NCBI GenBank assembly: GCA_027574665.1
Contig: CM050653.1
Coordinates: 45,411,118-45,475,117, forward strand
Direction of reading: 5' to 3'
DNA length: 64,000 bases
Origin: Rhynochetos jubatus
Lineage: Eukaryota > Chordata > Aves > Eurypygiformes > Rhynochetidae
Below are positions 14,333 through 31,160 of the stretch, piece after piece. A model generated the notes under the pieces. It ran no database searches. It had not been told where the DNA came from and saw only the letters and a program-made list of their open reading frames with translations. Positions within the stretch are counted from its first letter, which is position 1, and the number at the start of each line of letters is the position of its first letter. The translations under genes were made by a program, and so were the position numbers.

Positions 14333-16654
14333 ACAGCTGAGGACCCCAACGCAGCCAGATCTCCCCACTGACTTTGAGGCAGTAGCATCATAAAAAGAAT
14401 TTTACTCAACACTTCTCACCGACTTTTCTCAAAGCACACAGATCATCTATCAAAGGTGTGCTTGTGAGAACCACAGTGTGACAATGCCCTGAAATTTATG
14501 CATTAAATTTATGTACATGGTCAATCTCACACATGTTCTGAGACATATTCATTCAACATTTTAACAGTCAAGGGACCACTGAGAGGTGACTATAAACATA
14601 CTATTTTCTTTAAATTCACTGCAGAGATTTAAATTCAGTATGAGAATGTCCTGAAAATACTCCATAAACTTTTCCCCAGAGCCATACATTTAGAACCAGA
14701 TAATAACTTCAGAAATAATTATTTTGGAGGAAATGGAGTCATTATTGAAACCGTGGAGGAGGAATAATGATAAGCTGCTGTACAGTGTTTGTGATTACCA
14801 GTCACATAGCTACGCAAAGAAGTATTTTCTAGCACTTTATACACTTTTCTTTGAATGTATTTAGTTACAACCATAGTTTGATTTCCTGGATGATGATCTA
14901 AAAGTCTAACCAGAAAATATGAAGTAAAATTTACAGAAAATGTTATTCCTTCTATTTTTCTAACCCAGCTACTTTAATAATGATAGAGATACCCTTTCTT
15001 TTGTCTTACTAAGAAACATATATTTCCAGCAAAGAATATAAACAGAAAATCAGCACTAAGCAGTACACCATCTGTCTTGCTTCAAATGGATACTAAAACA
15101 CATAAATCAGAGAGACACATATTATACTCTCTGGTGCCTAGGGGCTATTAAACACCTTCATAACACAGAAACGTTATCTACACTAGTGTGAGGTGAAGGG
15201 TACAACCATTACCAAAATAAGTTAACCTGTGTCTACTTCTTTTATAAAGATGTCCAGGTAGATCAAGTGGAATTATTTCATTTTGTATTCCTGAAAATGG
15301 AACGTGTAGTTATTTATGACTTACTAAAGTCATAGCCTTGCTCTTTTTACACAAGACAAAAGATGATCTGGATTGCAGAACAAAGGTTTCTTACTGCAGT
15401 GCTTGAATATCATTCAATGTGAGTTGTTTGCATTAACATGAAAGAGCTCACCAAGATCTAATACTGAGTATAAAAGGGGAAAATTAGACTTTAAACATAA
15501 CGTCAGTGTCCAAAGGAGGAAACACAAATATTTATCCATCATGATATTTGATTCTTCCATCAGTCACATCACCTACTAGTCTTACTGTCGACAGTAAAAA
15601 TGTCAGAGAAATGGAATGAACTTTTCAAACTTTTGTAAGAAAAATTTCTGTTAAACTGAAGACATTCTGAGTTATTGCTTAGTGTTTAAGAAGTTTCAGT
15701 CTTCTTTAGTTCTCCTAAAGAAGAACATAAAATTGCTTTCAATGTCCGAGTTAAGCTAGATTTTTTCAGGAAAAATTAGAAAAAAGCAGAGTAGAAAAGA
15801 AGTTTCAACTCTGAGGATAATTTTATTCTTTTGTTCATTATTATTTCTCTCTTAGAATCCATCCTAAACCTTTTCATAATCAAGGAATCACATGCTCAAC
15901 TTTGCTTATTTCTTTGAAATAATAGTTTCTCTAACCGCATATTGTCAACAGATCTGAGATGTAGTTAGTCAGCGTGACAGCAATGAATGGTGTCACAACA
16001 ATAAAAACTTGGGTAAAAACCTGTGTGACTCTAGAGTCAGGGGTTCTTTTCTATATTCACAAAGAAACGAATAAGATAATACAAAAATGAAATTCCTTTG
16101 CTACGAGGCCACTATTAGACATGGCCTTGTCTTCATTTTAATTCTTGAAGGTATAAGGGTTAAATGGATCACTGAAACAAAAAGTATAGAGAACAGACCA
16201 AATGACAAATTACAACCTCTCAAATTCTATCTCAGTTGCCAGTATAGCATACTGATATTGTACATTTTCATTATTGCAGTGTAAGTTTTAATCTTATGTC
16301 ATTATAGTTGTTAAAACCTAGTGATTTTCAGCTCCTGGTCCAGGTGTCTGTGAAAGGTAGTTTAAAAAAAATTTACATTATGAACAACACTGGAGTAATT
16401 GTAGGGCACCCTCCTAGACTGGGAAGTTTTTAGGCATCCGTATTTTAAAACAATGGTTTTCAACATTTTTTAAGGTAAAAGGTAACTTTTGCGTAAAAGC
16501 ATGATTACCTAAATCAATGTAAAGTAAAAAAAAAAAAAAGTTGTTCTAAAGTGCAGATGAAATCTCAAAGTACGCAGCTAAAATGGATTTTGTTTAAAAT
16601 CAGGAAAGTCATTATTATTTTGTGTTCTACATTTTACATTCTGTGAAAACCTTA

Positions 16655-19625
<2,971 letters not shown>

Positions 19626-19753
19626 ATTATTAATTTTTAATTTGTTCTTCTCTCTTCTTTGTAGGTGTCCAGAGATATGATAAAGGACAGCTCTACTCCG
19701 TCTTCGTGCTGACTCAAAATGTGACCCTGCTCTTCCTCTTCCTTTCCATTTTT
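19626..19753 (-). CDS. KCNH8: KCNH8 exon 4: basic linker between PAS domain and S1
   Basis: A 128-nt exon. Two bases complete the Glu codon begun in exon 3, then 42 codons end in phase 0 at Ile-Asn-Asn. The peptide is strongly basic: [20 protein letters not shown], then [20 protein letters not shown]. This matches the cytoplasmic linker of ELK channels between the PAS domain and S1. The acceptor is a pyrimidine-rich tract ending CAG next to 19753. The donor reads GTAGGT at 19620-19625, slightly off the GTAAGT consensus. Expected protein positions are about 148-190. The upstream in-frame Met at 19782-19784 is intronic and should not be taken as a start. Confidence 0.95.
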
Positions 19754-22700
19754 CTGCAGAACAGAGGTGAGAGGCATTAAACATCAGGACACAGCACTTT
19801 AACCTTTGGGACCTGAACTACTGAAATTTTAGATTTTGGTAGAAATAGGGCTAGATGTAAATATTATACACACCTTTTCTTAGTTTTGCTTAACTTTTTG
19901 CAGTTAAGTAAACAAAATCCCTCTTCTGAAGGACAAATAAAAATTATTGTAAAGTTTTAATTGTCAAATGCCTTCACGCAATTCAGAAGCAATTAATCAC
20001 AACATATGATTTGATAGGTAAGAAAAAGTACTCTTTACCATTTCAGAAAATACAATAGTGATTACTAACCATAAGCAAGCATGGCTAGGAGTAACTGTTT
20101 GAGGTGTCCTTAAGGTGTTCCTACACTATCTTTTATTTCTGGGAAAGAAAAAAAAAAAAGCGCTTTTGTGGTCTATGTCTTTAAAACAAAGCATCTGACT
20201 TGTGCTGGGCTTCCATTATGGCAGAATATGCTAATTTGCAGGCTTGCCCATTAGTAATATCTAGCTCTTAAATTCACATGTTTAGATTTCTTTTCCCACC
20301 ACATGGTCACTGGCATAGTCACTTAACACATTCCTTGGTGACATGAAATCCATTGAAAGTAAAGACTGAACACTGTTTTGGAAAGGTTTGTGTGTTTTCC
20401 TTCCATTCAGATGTCTGTAGTTGTCAATCATGGGGTCAAATTTTGTTCTTGCTTATACAGGACTAAATTCAAAGTAACTCCAGTGACTGGTAGAATTACA
20501 GTGAATTGATACCAGGGTAAATGAAAGCAGACATTTTAGGATATGTCAGGATTTAGAAAAAAGGAATTATGGGAATAAAGGAAGAAGCTGTCTGTCAAAC
20601 AGGTTTAATTAAAGTCAATTCAATGCATACAAATTAAGGGGGAAAAAACGAAAAACCAATTAGCAGAGCCAGAAATTAACAGCAAGCAAAATAGCTACAT
20701 CTTGAAACCTGCCTACAAAAGCAAGAAAGATTTGAATTACAGAAGACTGAAGTATTTTTGGCTCTGCAACACAAACCCATACATAACAAAAAGTGTAGGA
20801 AGCTAAACTTTCTAAGCTACTCAGTTTCATGTAATGCATGGAAGAGTGCTCTCAGGGTGAGGATTTTTTACACGTTGGTAAGGAGGAGTAGGAAGAAAGA
20901 AAAAAAAAGTTGCACTGCAGAACCAGCTACTTGAAAGTTGGAGGAAACAGGTGAGAAAGCCCCATACTTCCCCCTTCTCCAACTTGGGTGCCTGCAGATG
21001 ACTTAAAGAGCTATAACACATGCATGTGCCAGCTACAATGAACAAAGGTAAAGCAAAAGAGACTTTCACAAAATCGTCAACTAAATGAATGTGGGTGCTT
21101 TAAATTTTCACCTCTCAACCACTGAACAATTCAAAACTCAAACTAAATTTTAAGTGTTCTTAAAGTGGGATGAGAGAGGAGTGCTTATCTGTTTCTCTGA
21201 GAAAAAAAGGAAATTAAGTTTATTGAATAGGGTCTCCACTGTAGTATTGGATGGTTGTAGGAGTTGTTTGTTGTATGACTTTGAAATTCTCTTTAGAACT
21301 ATTTACTGTCTCTTCCCTTTTCCAAACTAAACTTCCATGTTGGGTGCGGTAATTTAGTTTACTGTCTCCCAAAGTAGTTCATAAAATACGTTTCAAATCT
21401 ATTATGAGTCAAGTTGAGAAAGTGGTCAAATATCTTTCCCAAGCTTCTGGCCAGCAACGCTTTCAGGACTCTTTAGCTAAAGGCTTCATATCTTCATGAT
21501 GTTTCATATCTAATACCTCTCCATGCCCTTAGCCTACAAAGCACAAGACAGTCCATCATGGGAGGTGGTAGATATAACTGCCTAGGTGATGTGATATGTT
21601 GAGAGACCCACACTGAATCATGATGGAGAAGGAAGGCAAGCTGCCCTTTCAGGTGGAGTTCCTTTGAGTACTTCCAGCATCCCCAGCAATACAGTGCTCA
21701 TCCTCTGTGGAAGTGGAGCTCTCCACTTCTGGTCAACCTTGAAGGCTTTTCTTTACCTCCTCCCACTTAGAACTCCTGTGGTTTTTTTTTTTTTTAAAGG
21801 TATCCTTTTAGTAGCTCCTTTTCCCACAATAACAGGCAGCTTTCAAGATATGCATACACAATTACCTGATCCAGTGGTGTAATATTGCTTTAATTTTTTT
21901 TTCTTAATAACTCCTAACCTCAGATTTGTCTTTTTCTTACACGTTGAACACTGAGTTGAAAGTTGTTCATAATTCCATTTCTTTCCATAATGGCAATAAT
22001 TAGTATGGGGTAGTTGATGTACAGATATTCAGCTAAGTTTGTTTCTTTTTTCCTATATATTCATTGACAATGATTTTTTATTTTCTGTCCACTCTAAATA
22101 AAAACAAGTTCCTTATATGATTTAAATTTTATGTGCCAGTGGCCTGATAATGTTTTGCTTTAGATGGATCTCATCTCTCCTATGTAGGGTTAGCATTTCA
22201 TCCACTAAGTATTCCGTATTCATTAACCAGTTCAGGATGTAGTGCTTCATATGACACTTAGAATCATATTAGTTGCATATTTGCAGTGTAAGTAAATTCA
22301 ATCACATGCTGATTCCACTATTTGGAAAGGATTAATGTTACCTCTATGTTAATATCGAAATTTATTCAACTCCTAGAGGCAGCAAAGCATGGATAAAAAA
22401 AAGGTGTGACATTTATTATGAAGTAATAATATTTTCCTTTTTAAACAAAAATGGTGAAGTATTTTTACTGTAGTTCTTATCAGTGAAAAAAACTGAGTTA
22501 CCTGTGCAGATAAGATGCCATCAGACAATGACACCAGTGCAGCACATGTCAATGGGCCTATAACATGAATCAGTGAATGACATTAGTCAATTCTCCTGCT
22601 TTCTGATCTTCCCTGTGCCTTTAGGAAAAGAGGCAATCCTGACCCTTAGTAAACTATGCTGTTCATTAGGTGTGCCTTTGTATTTGTGGGATGATTGTCT

Positions 22701-24470
22701 GTAATTTTAATTCTTTTCCTGTCATACTCAGTTTACAGATCACTGTTCTGAAGGAAACAGTTTATTTTTTCTAAACACCCAGCTGTTACTTTCTGATTCT
22801 TAAACATATTTATGTACCTGACAGACTTGCTTTTGTCTTTTCATGGCTGATCTTTACAAAAAGATGCAACAGTAAATCAAACCATAAGCAGAAAGTCACT
22901 CTAAATACAGCTGTTTTATTTTTACCCTGTGTTTAAAATCCAAAGGACTTCTACTCTCCTCAGGTCCTGTGAGAAATAATTGTTCTAAAGAAAGCGTGGA
23001 TTTGGGAGTCTACTTCCCAGTGCTTCTACACACCCCTTCCTGTGTGTTAATAATCTCCCCTCCCCCCCAATAGCTCTCAAATAAGATGCTTTGCAATTTA
23101 GTCTTAACCCCCTTTTTTTTTGACCAGAAAAGTGTTGGTATGTTTTTTAACCCTTCTTTCTGCCCTTTTGTGTTGTTTTTTTGTTTCAGACAAGATCAGG
23201 TATAGCACCAAAACCACCACACATGACAATCTCAGAAATCTTTTCTAAGAAAACAAGCTAGCAAGATCTCTGCCAATCTTAACATCAGTCTCATAACAAC
23301 TTAAGCCTTCTTACAATCTTGTAAGGGAAAGTTGCAGTAAAATAAGCACAATCAGACACAAACACCTTCCAACTGTTGTCTTTTTGTGTTTTATAAGAAC
23401 ATAAGTCATCAATCTTCCTGTTAAAGATAACAGAAAGTGAAGGTATACTCTTTTCTTGTCTCTTTGTAAACCAAAATAAATCTACTCCTTAGGCATAAAT
23501 CAGAAAAATAAAATGTGGCAACTTCTGATAAGCTCTACTGGTATATGCTGCCCTAGCAATGTAAAAGAACTGTAAACTTGGCTTTACTGACCATTTTAAA
23601 CCAAAACTATGTCTGCTCTCCTTCAAAGCACTTCAGAATAGTCAGAACATATCATTGGATATTGTTCAGAATACTTTCATAATGTTCTCATTCCCCAGAC
23701 ACAGTATGATACATTTAGGTTTAACCATCAAATGGGAGATACGTCTCATACTGTTCTTTCAGTCATGAAGTTCAGGTAGTAACAAATAAAAGATATCACA
23801 AGTCCTTTCTGAGGCTCAGCCAGACCTGGAGTTGGATGCTCAACACATGGCCAAGGGAACCCACTGCAGCCTGCCAGCTCTCAGTGACCTTCCTTCGCAG
23901 GACAGCCAAGAACTTGACAGGAACCAGGTCATGGCCAAGGAACAATTGGCTGCACTCAAACACCACCCTGCTCTTGTTCTACATCTCCAGCCCTGTGCTA
24001 GGCTGTAATTGCACAGGTATAGGAGCTTTCTTGGAAAGTAAATCCATCACATACAGCAGGACCCCCATAATTTTCTTGTGCAGTGGGACTCAAGCGGTTG
24101 ACACAAACACTGATGTGACCAGGAAGCAGTGTGTTCATTCCATAGCAGACAAGCTGTAGCATGAGAGAGACCACGAAATGCATGTCTTTCCAACTACTGA
24201 AATAAGCTAACCTGCTCTGGCCAAAACGCTTGTATACTATTGACAAAAAATGTCTCAGTCTTGGTATTTTTCCTCACTTTTGACAGCATGAATTTATATC
24301 CCTTTGGAAGAACTGCCTTCACTTTTTCCACATTATCACAACAGAAAATGCATTGATTAAAACCATTACCTAGATTTTCCTCTGGTGTAATTAAATGCCC
24401 AACACGCTCTTGTACAGAACCACCTCCTCATCTGATCATGGATCATTACCACAGAACGTTTTCTATACAA

Positions 24471-24484
24471 GTGTGCATGCACAC
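24471..24484. repeat. 14-bp perfect palindrome GTGTGCATGCACAC
   Basis: The sequence equals its own reverse complement and alternates purine and pyrimidine. That is compatible with Z-DNA or cruciform potential, but at this length it may be chance. Confidence 0.6.
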
Positions 24485-25521
24485 AAAAGACAAAATTAAT
24501 ATCTAGCTTTCCATTCATATTACACAGGAAAACCCAAGAGATTTATCTGGTTTTACCTATGCAATCAAAGTTAGAGAACAAATAAAAGCAACCAGGTCCT
24601 CTCAAACTTAACACAGAACACAATATACTTTGAGTGTTTGAATAAGATAGAGAGGGGCAAGTTAGTCTGAGGGTTCAGTTCTGAAAACACACCTGAGTAA
24701 CATCATTCACAGAATGTAGTGCTACCGAAATCCTTTGGGACAGAGTTATCCTAAAGGCTGTGAGGTTGCAGACTTGGCCATCTTAAGAGTATTACTTCAT
24801 TTTTTTTCACTCCTTTCAGTACATTAGCCATTGAAAAGTTAGGCTTCACCACTAGGAACCAGACTATAACAGTTCACTGCTCTTTTACATCTTCATAACC
24901 ACATTAGCTCCATGCTCAGGGTTATATTCTAACCCCAGCTACTTGACTGACACTCCTGTCCTTTTTGCCAGGTGGGGATGCTAGGCTTAGGGTAAGAATG
25001 ATTGACACGTTGACCACCCTCTTCAAACAGTATAAATATGACCATATCAAGTCATGACATTCAGCAAACCTGAATGTCCACATGGGCGAAAATACAAAAG
25101 GTAGTATAGATATAGTTATTTTTAAACACTTGGCAAGGAAGAGTTCTGAAGAAGAGGAGTGAGCTATAATCAGATGGCTCCAGATTTACATAGGCAATCA
25201 ACCCTACAGTGCCTGCTTTCAATAATGTAGTTTATACTTTCATAAATAGGTTTGCATAAAATAACGAGATGACAGCTTCTTAGACCTTTGAGGTTCGGGA
25301 GCAAGTATTGGGAATAAATAGATAAAGTTTTTACTCTACTAACATTTTACTCAGAGAGCTGAATAAGTTGGCAGAGTAGCTAAGAACATTTTAATTTATT
25401 TCATTGTTTACAAAGCTAAAGTCAATCATGAGGTGAAACACCAGGTAATGCCAGCTCACATCTAAGAAAACATCACAAAAATAATGTCCTTCTGAACGTA
25501 TGAACTAGTTTTCCTTTGAAC

Positions 25522-25539
25522 AAAAAAAAAAAAAAAAAA
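25522..25539. repeat. poly(A) run, 18 bp
   Basis: An uninterrupted A18 tract on the plus strand with no recognisable retroposon next to it. Confidence 0.85.
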
Positions 25540-28500
25540 GCAGAACAGGACAAATGGACTTTCTTCATTGCTAAGATATCTAGATATGCACAGACTGGAA
25601 GAGATTCGTGACGCTGCTTCATCTACACCCTGGAGCACTATGAAAAGGGGTAGTAACTGAGCTAACACAGTGACTTTAAACTACTGCCAGTTGGACACTT
25701 CCCGCCTCTAAACACAGAGGGAGCACATTCATGTACCTGCATGATCTCTTGCAGTGCTGTATTCTGAAATCAAGCAGGGAAGTAAACCTTCCCCATTACC
25801 TTGCCTGTGTATTTCTTCTGGGGTCATAACCCAGCTACTCAGCCCCATCTCACCGTGAGAAGTTGTTATGTGGGATATCTTATAAGTAATGAATTGTTCC
25901 CTTTTGATCCTCAGTTCAACAATCATTTATTAAAGAATTTCTCCATCATTTATTAATCTTACAACTCTATCTATAAAAGCCTTCTTGAAAGAAGTGCAGT
26001 CATGTTATTTTTGTCCTTTTAATAAAAGTCTTAAGAAACCCACATCACGTGCATCATAAGGTAAGGAATACCACAGCAGAAACTGTAATTGCTGCATAGG
26101 CATTCATGAATACCCCACATGCTATAAAATAAATACAGTGACATCTACCAGAACAGTACATCACAACAGTACTTAATCATATCCAGTACAATTAATGCAA
26201 AATACATTTCATAGGCAGTCCTCAAAAGCTAACTTTCATTTGTTATTCTCTATGGGACTGCACACCAGCACTTGTCAATAAGGAGAAAACTGATAAAAAC
26301 CTGCCTTGGTGTTAATGACAGAATAAAAGCACTACCATGGGCAATAGGCTGCAGGAGGTCTGTTGCTGTGTGACATTCTTTTTGTCAACAACAACAAAAT
26401 ATTCCCCAAACTGTTAACTTTATGGCAGATTGAGGCTAGCCTCTAGTTGCTTTTTTATTCTGTTAAGTGATTAACTGATTCAATAAAAAGATGTACTTAA
26501 TGCACATACCAGCTGAAAAACTATAAACGTTATTACAGAATTTTTTTTTAAAGGGCCAGTTTTACACAGAGTCAACTGTATGATTTTCATCATTTTAATA
26601 TTGTGCCTGCAGAGAAAAATCAGCTTTTAACAAGCAGAGGAAAGAAGTAATACTATACGTTACTCCCACTGTTTTGTGGATCACAAAGACCTTTGAACAG
26701 TGGTACGCTTATGAGATAAGGAATCCTTAACAACTTCTTGAGCTGCTGATTCTTCCATCATTAAGAAAAAGAAAATAGATGGGAAAAGACACACAAAGAC
26801 CAAAAGAAGGGATCTTTCTCCACCTCCATTTTGGTGATTGGTGGGTATATACTCCTAAATAAACCCATCTTCTTTTTAGAATGCCAGTATTTGGGCCTAT
26901 CTCATAAAATCCAGAATTGAAAAAAAAGTTCCAGGTGGACACACCTTTCTTCAACTACTTTTAATAGACTGAGTTTCAGCAGAAGAATTCTGGAGGTGAA
27001 TTGTCCTCAAGCTACTTCCCCTTTATTACTACTACTGCCTTCTCCCAGGTTTTATCTAAAATCATTTACAGAATCTCTTATAAAGAAGTAAAATATTCCA
27101 ACTCAAAAGTAACTATTTTGTAATTATATAAAAAGTTTACTTACCAGCTTATTTATCATTATGAACAAAACCAAAACTGTAATAATAAAGAGAATATTTG
27201 AAATATTTTTTAAAAGCCCCTAGAGCTTCAATATTTGTAATTATTTGGTCAGTCAGTGAGAAGCCTTTCATTGACTTCAGCAAGTGATAATGTCTGTATT
27301 TCTACACAAGGATGTAGTATTTAAGGACATAATCTCACTAAACATAAAGGCTTTCTTTTTTTCCTTTATTTCCATTAATTCAATCACCTACTTTAATGAT
27401 ATTTTGTCCTCCAGAATATCCAGAGCTAAGACATAGACAAGTTCCCAAAACTATAATGTCTGTTTATATGTTTCATGTGGTCACTGAAATACCCAGAAAG
27501 TATCTCTGTTTCTCTCTCAAGGAATGAGATTTTCAGACTATGAAAATGACTGGTCATAAACCAAAACTGTTTTACAACCTTAATTATACCAAGTAGGATG
27601 GTTGGTTGGCAGCTGTAAATCTGTCTTCGCTGCAGCCAGGCAAAATAGGTCTTATTTGCTGAGTCTTTGTAGGACCTCAGGAGTTGCTCTGAGGAGCTAC
27701 AGCATGAACTCCATTCAGCATAATTGCAATTACAGGTGAATTCTGCAAAGAGTCCAAATCCCCTTATTTGTGTTTCTGAGCACAAAGTACACATGCAATA
27801 TGCATTCTAGTCCTTACGGTCTCTTAATAAAATGTAAGACGCCAGGCTGTGTCCATGGTCTGTGAAAGTCTATAAACACACTTCTTCCTTTTCAGATTTT
27901 TTCCATAGAAATAAGACTTATGTATAAAGGTTTGAAAACATTCTACCTTCTCAAAAAATCCTCCCTCTGCCCCCCCCCAAAAAACACCTACCACACACAC
28001 AGCTACAAAAAGCTCTTCTAATTGGCAATGCACATAATAAGTGTATTCCCTGTTTCTTCCATGCTTTCTGTTGCCAGTCTTGCACAGTTGAGCTAGCAAA
28101 CTCTAAAAGGAAAATCTGAAGATATTTTCCTCTAAGTCTGCCATCAACCTAGTCCAGCAAACAGAAAAGCACCAAAATGAAAACCAAAACAAATCCAAAC
28201 AAAAAACTTCTCCCATCCCCCAGTCTGATAACCTGGTTTCTAAGAAAAATCTATAGGTGATTGCATGAGTTTATCCAGGAATTGGTGAGTCAATGAACTA
28301 TTTGGTTGCTAACGCATATATTCTCTCACCCTTTCTGGATATCCCAGAACACAGTCTGCTCCTCTGCATTTGCTCACGAATCAGAGTTTGCTTTTCTTTC
28401 TCTCATTTTCACTCAACAAATACCACAAAGGACACCTCACCTCCAGAACATATCCTGTACCTCTCAGAGTTGCTCGAATGGGACGGCCACTCATGTTTAT

Positions 28501-29479
28501 CACCTGGTAAAAAGCTAAAGCAATGGATTAATAGGCTTCTAAATGTTCAAGGCTCAAATGCAACTTATCTGCTTGCATAAAAAGATGGAAAAGGGAGGGG
28601 GAGAGCATCTATGTGCTCACATGTATCTGCAGGAACATGAAGTAGAAAGGCAGCTCCATTTTTGTCCCCTGAGTGTTTACACTCTCATGCACTGACCAGC
28701 AGGAAAGCAGCTTCTCTTTACTGAGGGCAGAAGAGACACAGACCCTTCCTACTTTGATGTTCAGCCAGAATACTCATCCTAGAAAGAACACAACTGAGCC
28801 ATTGCAGAAGAAAGACTTCCCCACAATACCGTCTTCCTTTGGGCAGTCCGAATGTTGGTGTAAAACTGTGCTTCTATTGCACCTCCCCCATCAACAGAAC
28901 TCCATGGTGTCCCAAGCATCCTGAAACAATTCTATCTTTCCCTCTCAATATTCTGCCTCCTGGCAGGCTTAAGGACCTTTAAAATTAAAAGTTGTGCCCT
29001 GAGTATTCACTGCTGTAACTTGAGCAATCATGAAATAGCTGAGACAGCAATTAAGCATAATAAATCAAAGTGCACATTGCAGAATTTCTTAGAAAAACCC
29101 ATCCCTGCCTCCAACAGACATTTTTTATGTAAAAATCTGGAAAGCAAAATATTTGGCACATGGTATTTCGCTTCTGGCACACTGAAAAGAACAACTCCTC
29201 CCTCCAACAAATGATGCATAATCAAAATAAATCTGTTTTCTCTAGAAATTCATATAGACCTAAGGATTAAGAGGAAGCCAGAAGAAGTTAGCCAGTTAAA
29301 CCATAAAAGTGCAATTTAGTTTAATCTGTGGTGGGAAAGGGTGTAGTCCAGATTTTAATTTACATTAATAGTAGGGTAAAAGTGTCTTTGCCAAAAGGCA
29401 GGCCAAACTGGCAAGGAGGTCTTCAGACTAGGAACAACATAGGGACAAGATGATGACCAACAAACAAGTGAAGAAGTAA

Positions 29480-30527
29480 GGTGGACTGACAATTGGTTGA
29501 ACTGCTAACCCTAACAGGTTGTGATCTGCAGAATGAAGTCCAGCTGTAAGCCACTCAAAGGCATTATGACTGGGGGATTGACTAAAAATACTGTTTAGCT
29601 TCTTCATTAATGACCTAGAAATGGGAAAAAGTGCACTCCTGGCAAGTTTTCAGATGATAAATCTGGGAGTGAAGACTTGTTACATCAGATGTTTGTGCTG
29701 CAAGAAGGTTCAGAGGGACCTTGACAGGCTGGAGAAATTAGTCAACAGGAATGTCATTTAGTTTAACGAAAGAAGGTGCAAAGTCCTGCACCTGAGAGGA
29801 ATAAACCCATGTACTAGGCCAGGCTGGACAACAACCAGCTGGCAAACAGATTGGCAGGCAAGGACCCAAAGGTCCCACTAAACACCAAGTTTCATGTGAG
29901 CCAGCAATGTGCCCTTAGAGCAAAGTTGGTCAACAGTATTGCAGTCTGCATTAAGAAGAGTGCTGACAGGAGGTTGAGGGAGGTGATCCTTCCCCTCTAC
30001 TACACTGATGAAACACATCTGCAGTGTAGGGTCCAGGTCTGGGCTCCTCAGGACAGGAGAAATAGGGACATACAAAAGAAAATGCAGTAATGGGCCACAA
30101 AGATAAATAGGTGTTTGAAGCATCTGACACGAGGAGAGGCTGATTGAGTTGGGACTGTCCAGCATGGAGCAGAAAAGCCTCAAGGGGAATCTTATCAATC
30201 TGTATATGTATATATATGATGGGTGAAGGTCAAGAAGACAAAGCCAGAATCTTCTCAATGGTGCCCAGTGAAAGGATAAGTGACAATGTACACAAAATCA
30301 AACAAATTAAATTCTGTTTAAATATAAGAAAAAGCTTTTTTTACCTTGTGAGCTGTCAAACATTGGAGCAGGCTGCCCTGAGAAGTTGTGCAGTCTCCAT
30401 CCTTCATGATATTCAGCACAAATCTGGACATGGCACTGGGCAACCTGTTGTAGCTAACCCTGCTTAGAGTAAAGGGCACTAGAGTAACAAATCTCCAGAG
30501 ATGCCTTCCCACCTCAACTGTCATGTG
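29480..30527 (+). mobile_element. CR1 LINE, degenerate 3' fragment with ORF2 remnant
   Basis: About 1 kb resembles the 3' end of CR1 non-LTR retrotransposons. Landmarks in order are: AATGAAGTCCAGCTG (29533), a TTCTTCATTAATGACCTAGAA stretch (about 29600), GGGACCTTGACAGGCTGGAG (29715), AAGGTGCAAAGTCCTGCACCT (about 29773), a region at 29893-30058 encoding the terminal part of the reverse transcriptase (VSQQCALRAK, then REVILPLY and VWAPQ), and a 3' tail region with CATTGGAGCAGGCTGCCC (30361). The reading frame is broken by shifts and stops, so the element is dead. The 5' end is truncated, as is usual for CR1, and the upstream limit is uncertain by about 100 bp. Divergence looks high, which suggests an old insertion. 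It is antisense to KCNH8. Confidence 0.88.
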
Positions 30528-31093
30528 AGTATGTGGTTACTATCTATTATATACATTGTTATGATAATGCTGGAATAAGGTTGAAAAAACAATGTCCTAA
30601 GATAATTGTTTTCAAAGAGATCAAATTTTCTCTAGGAAAAATACAGCAAATATTTTAACAATGAAGGCTAAAGAAAACTTTTTGAAATTAGTCAAATTGA
30701 ACAGGAGAATTTTAGCAGTGATTAGAACAGTAGAACCTAACACCTATATAAGCCAAATTATTACATATTTGCATACAGATTAGAGATCTAAAAGTAGTCA
30801 CAGACTAATTAAATTTCTTATTTCCCTACCTGGATTCCTGCAATCTCACTAATTTCCAGCATGTGTCCAAGTATATTATGGAAATTTCATATGAAGAAAT
30901 AAAACCCACTGACCCTGCCATACCATGCTGGAGTCTAGATTGGAAGTCTGGTATTTTCAGTTTAATCAGTTTTCCCCCAAAAGGACAATGGAACTCTTAA
31001 CCACTTTACTAAAATGTAGCTGCTTGTAAGTTAGGATGCTAAAATAAGTTTCTCATAAAACTAAGAACCAGTTTCTGAAGGAATCATTGTATT

Positions 31094-31160
31094 TAAAAAA
31101 CCAACCAACCAAACAAAACCAACCCACATCTTAAAATAACCCCCCAAAACCCACCAAACA
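31094..31160. repeat. CCAA/CAAA low-complexity tract
   Basis: Imperfect CCAA and CAAA units on the plus strand, interrupted by a short unrelated stretch. Simple sequence only. Confidence 0.75.

Noticed and set aside
27426..27794. A 122-codon minus-strand frame, Cys/Ser-rich in the middle
   Set aside because: No recognisable domain, no splice partners and no conservation evidence. Length is within chance for AT-rich intron.
29503..29517. CTAACCCTAACAGG as a telomere-like repeat
   Set aside because: Only two units, and it lies inside the CR1 fragment at its degenerate start.
29878..30258. A 126-codon minus-strand frame
   Set aside because: It is the antisense reading of the CR1 ORF2 remnant and not a gene.
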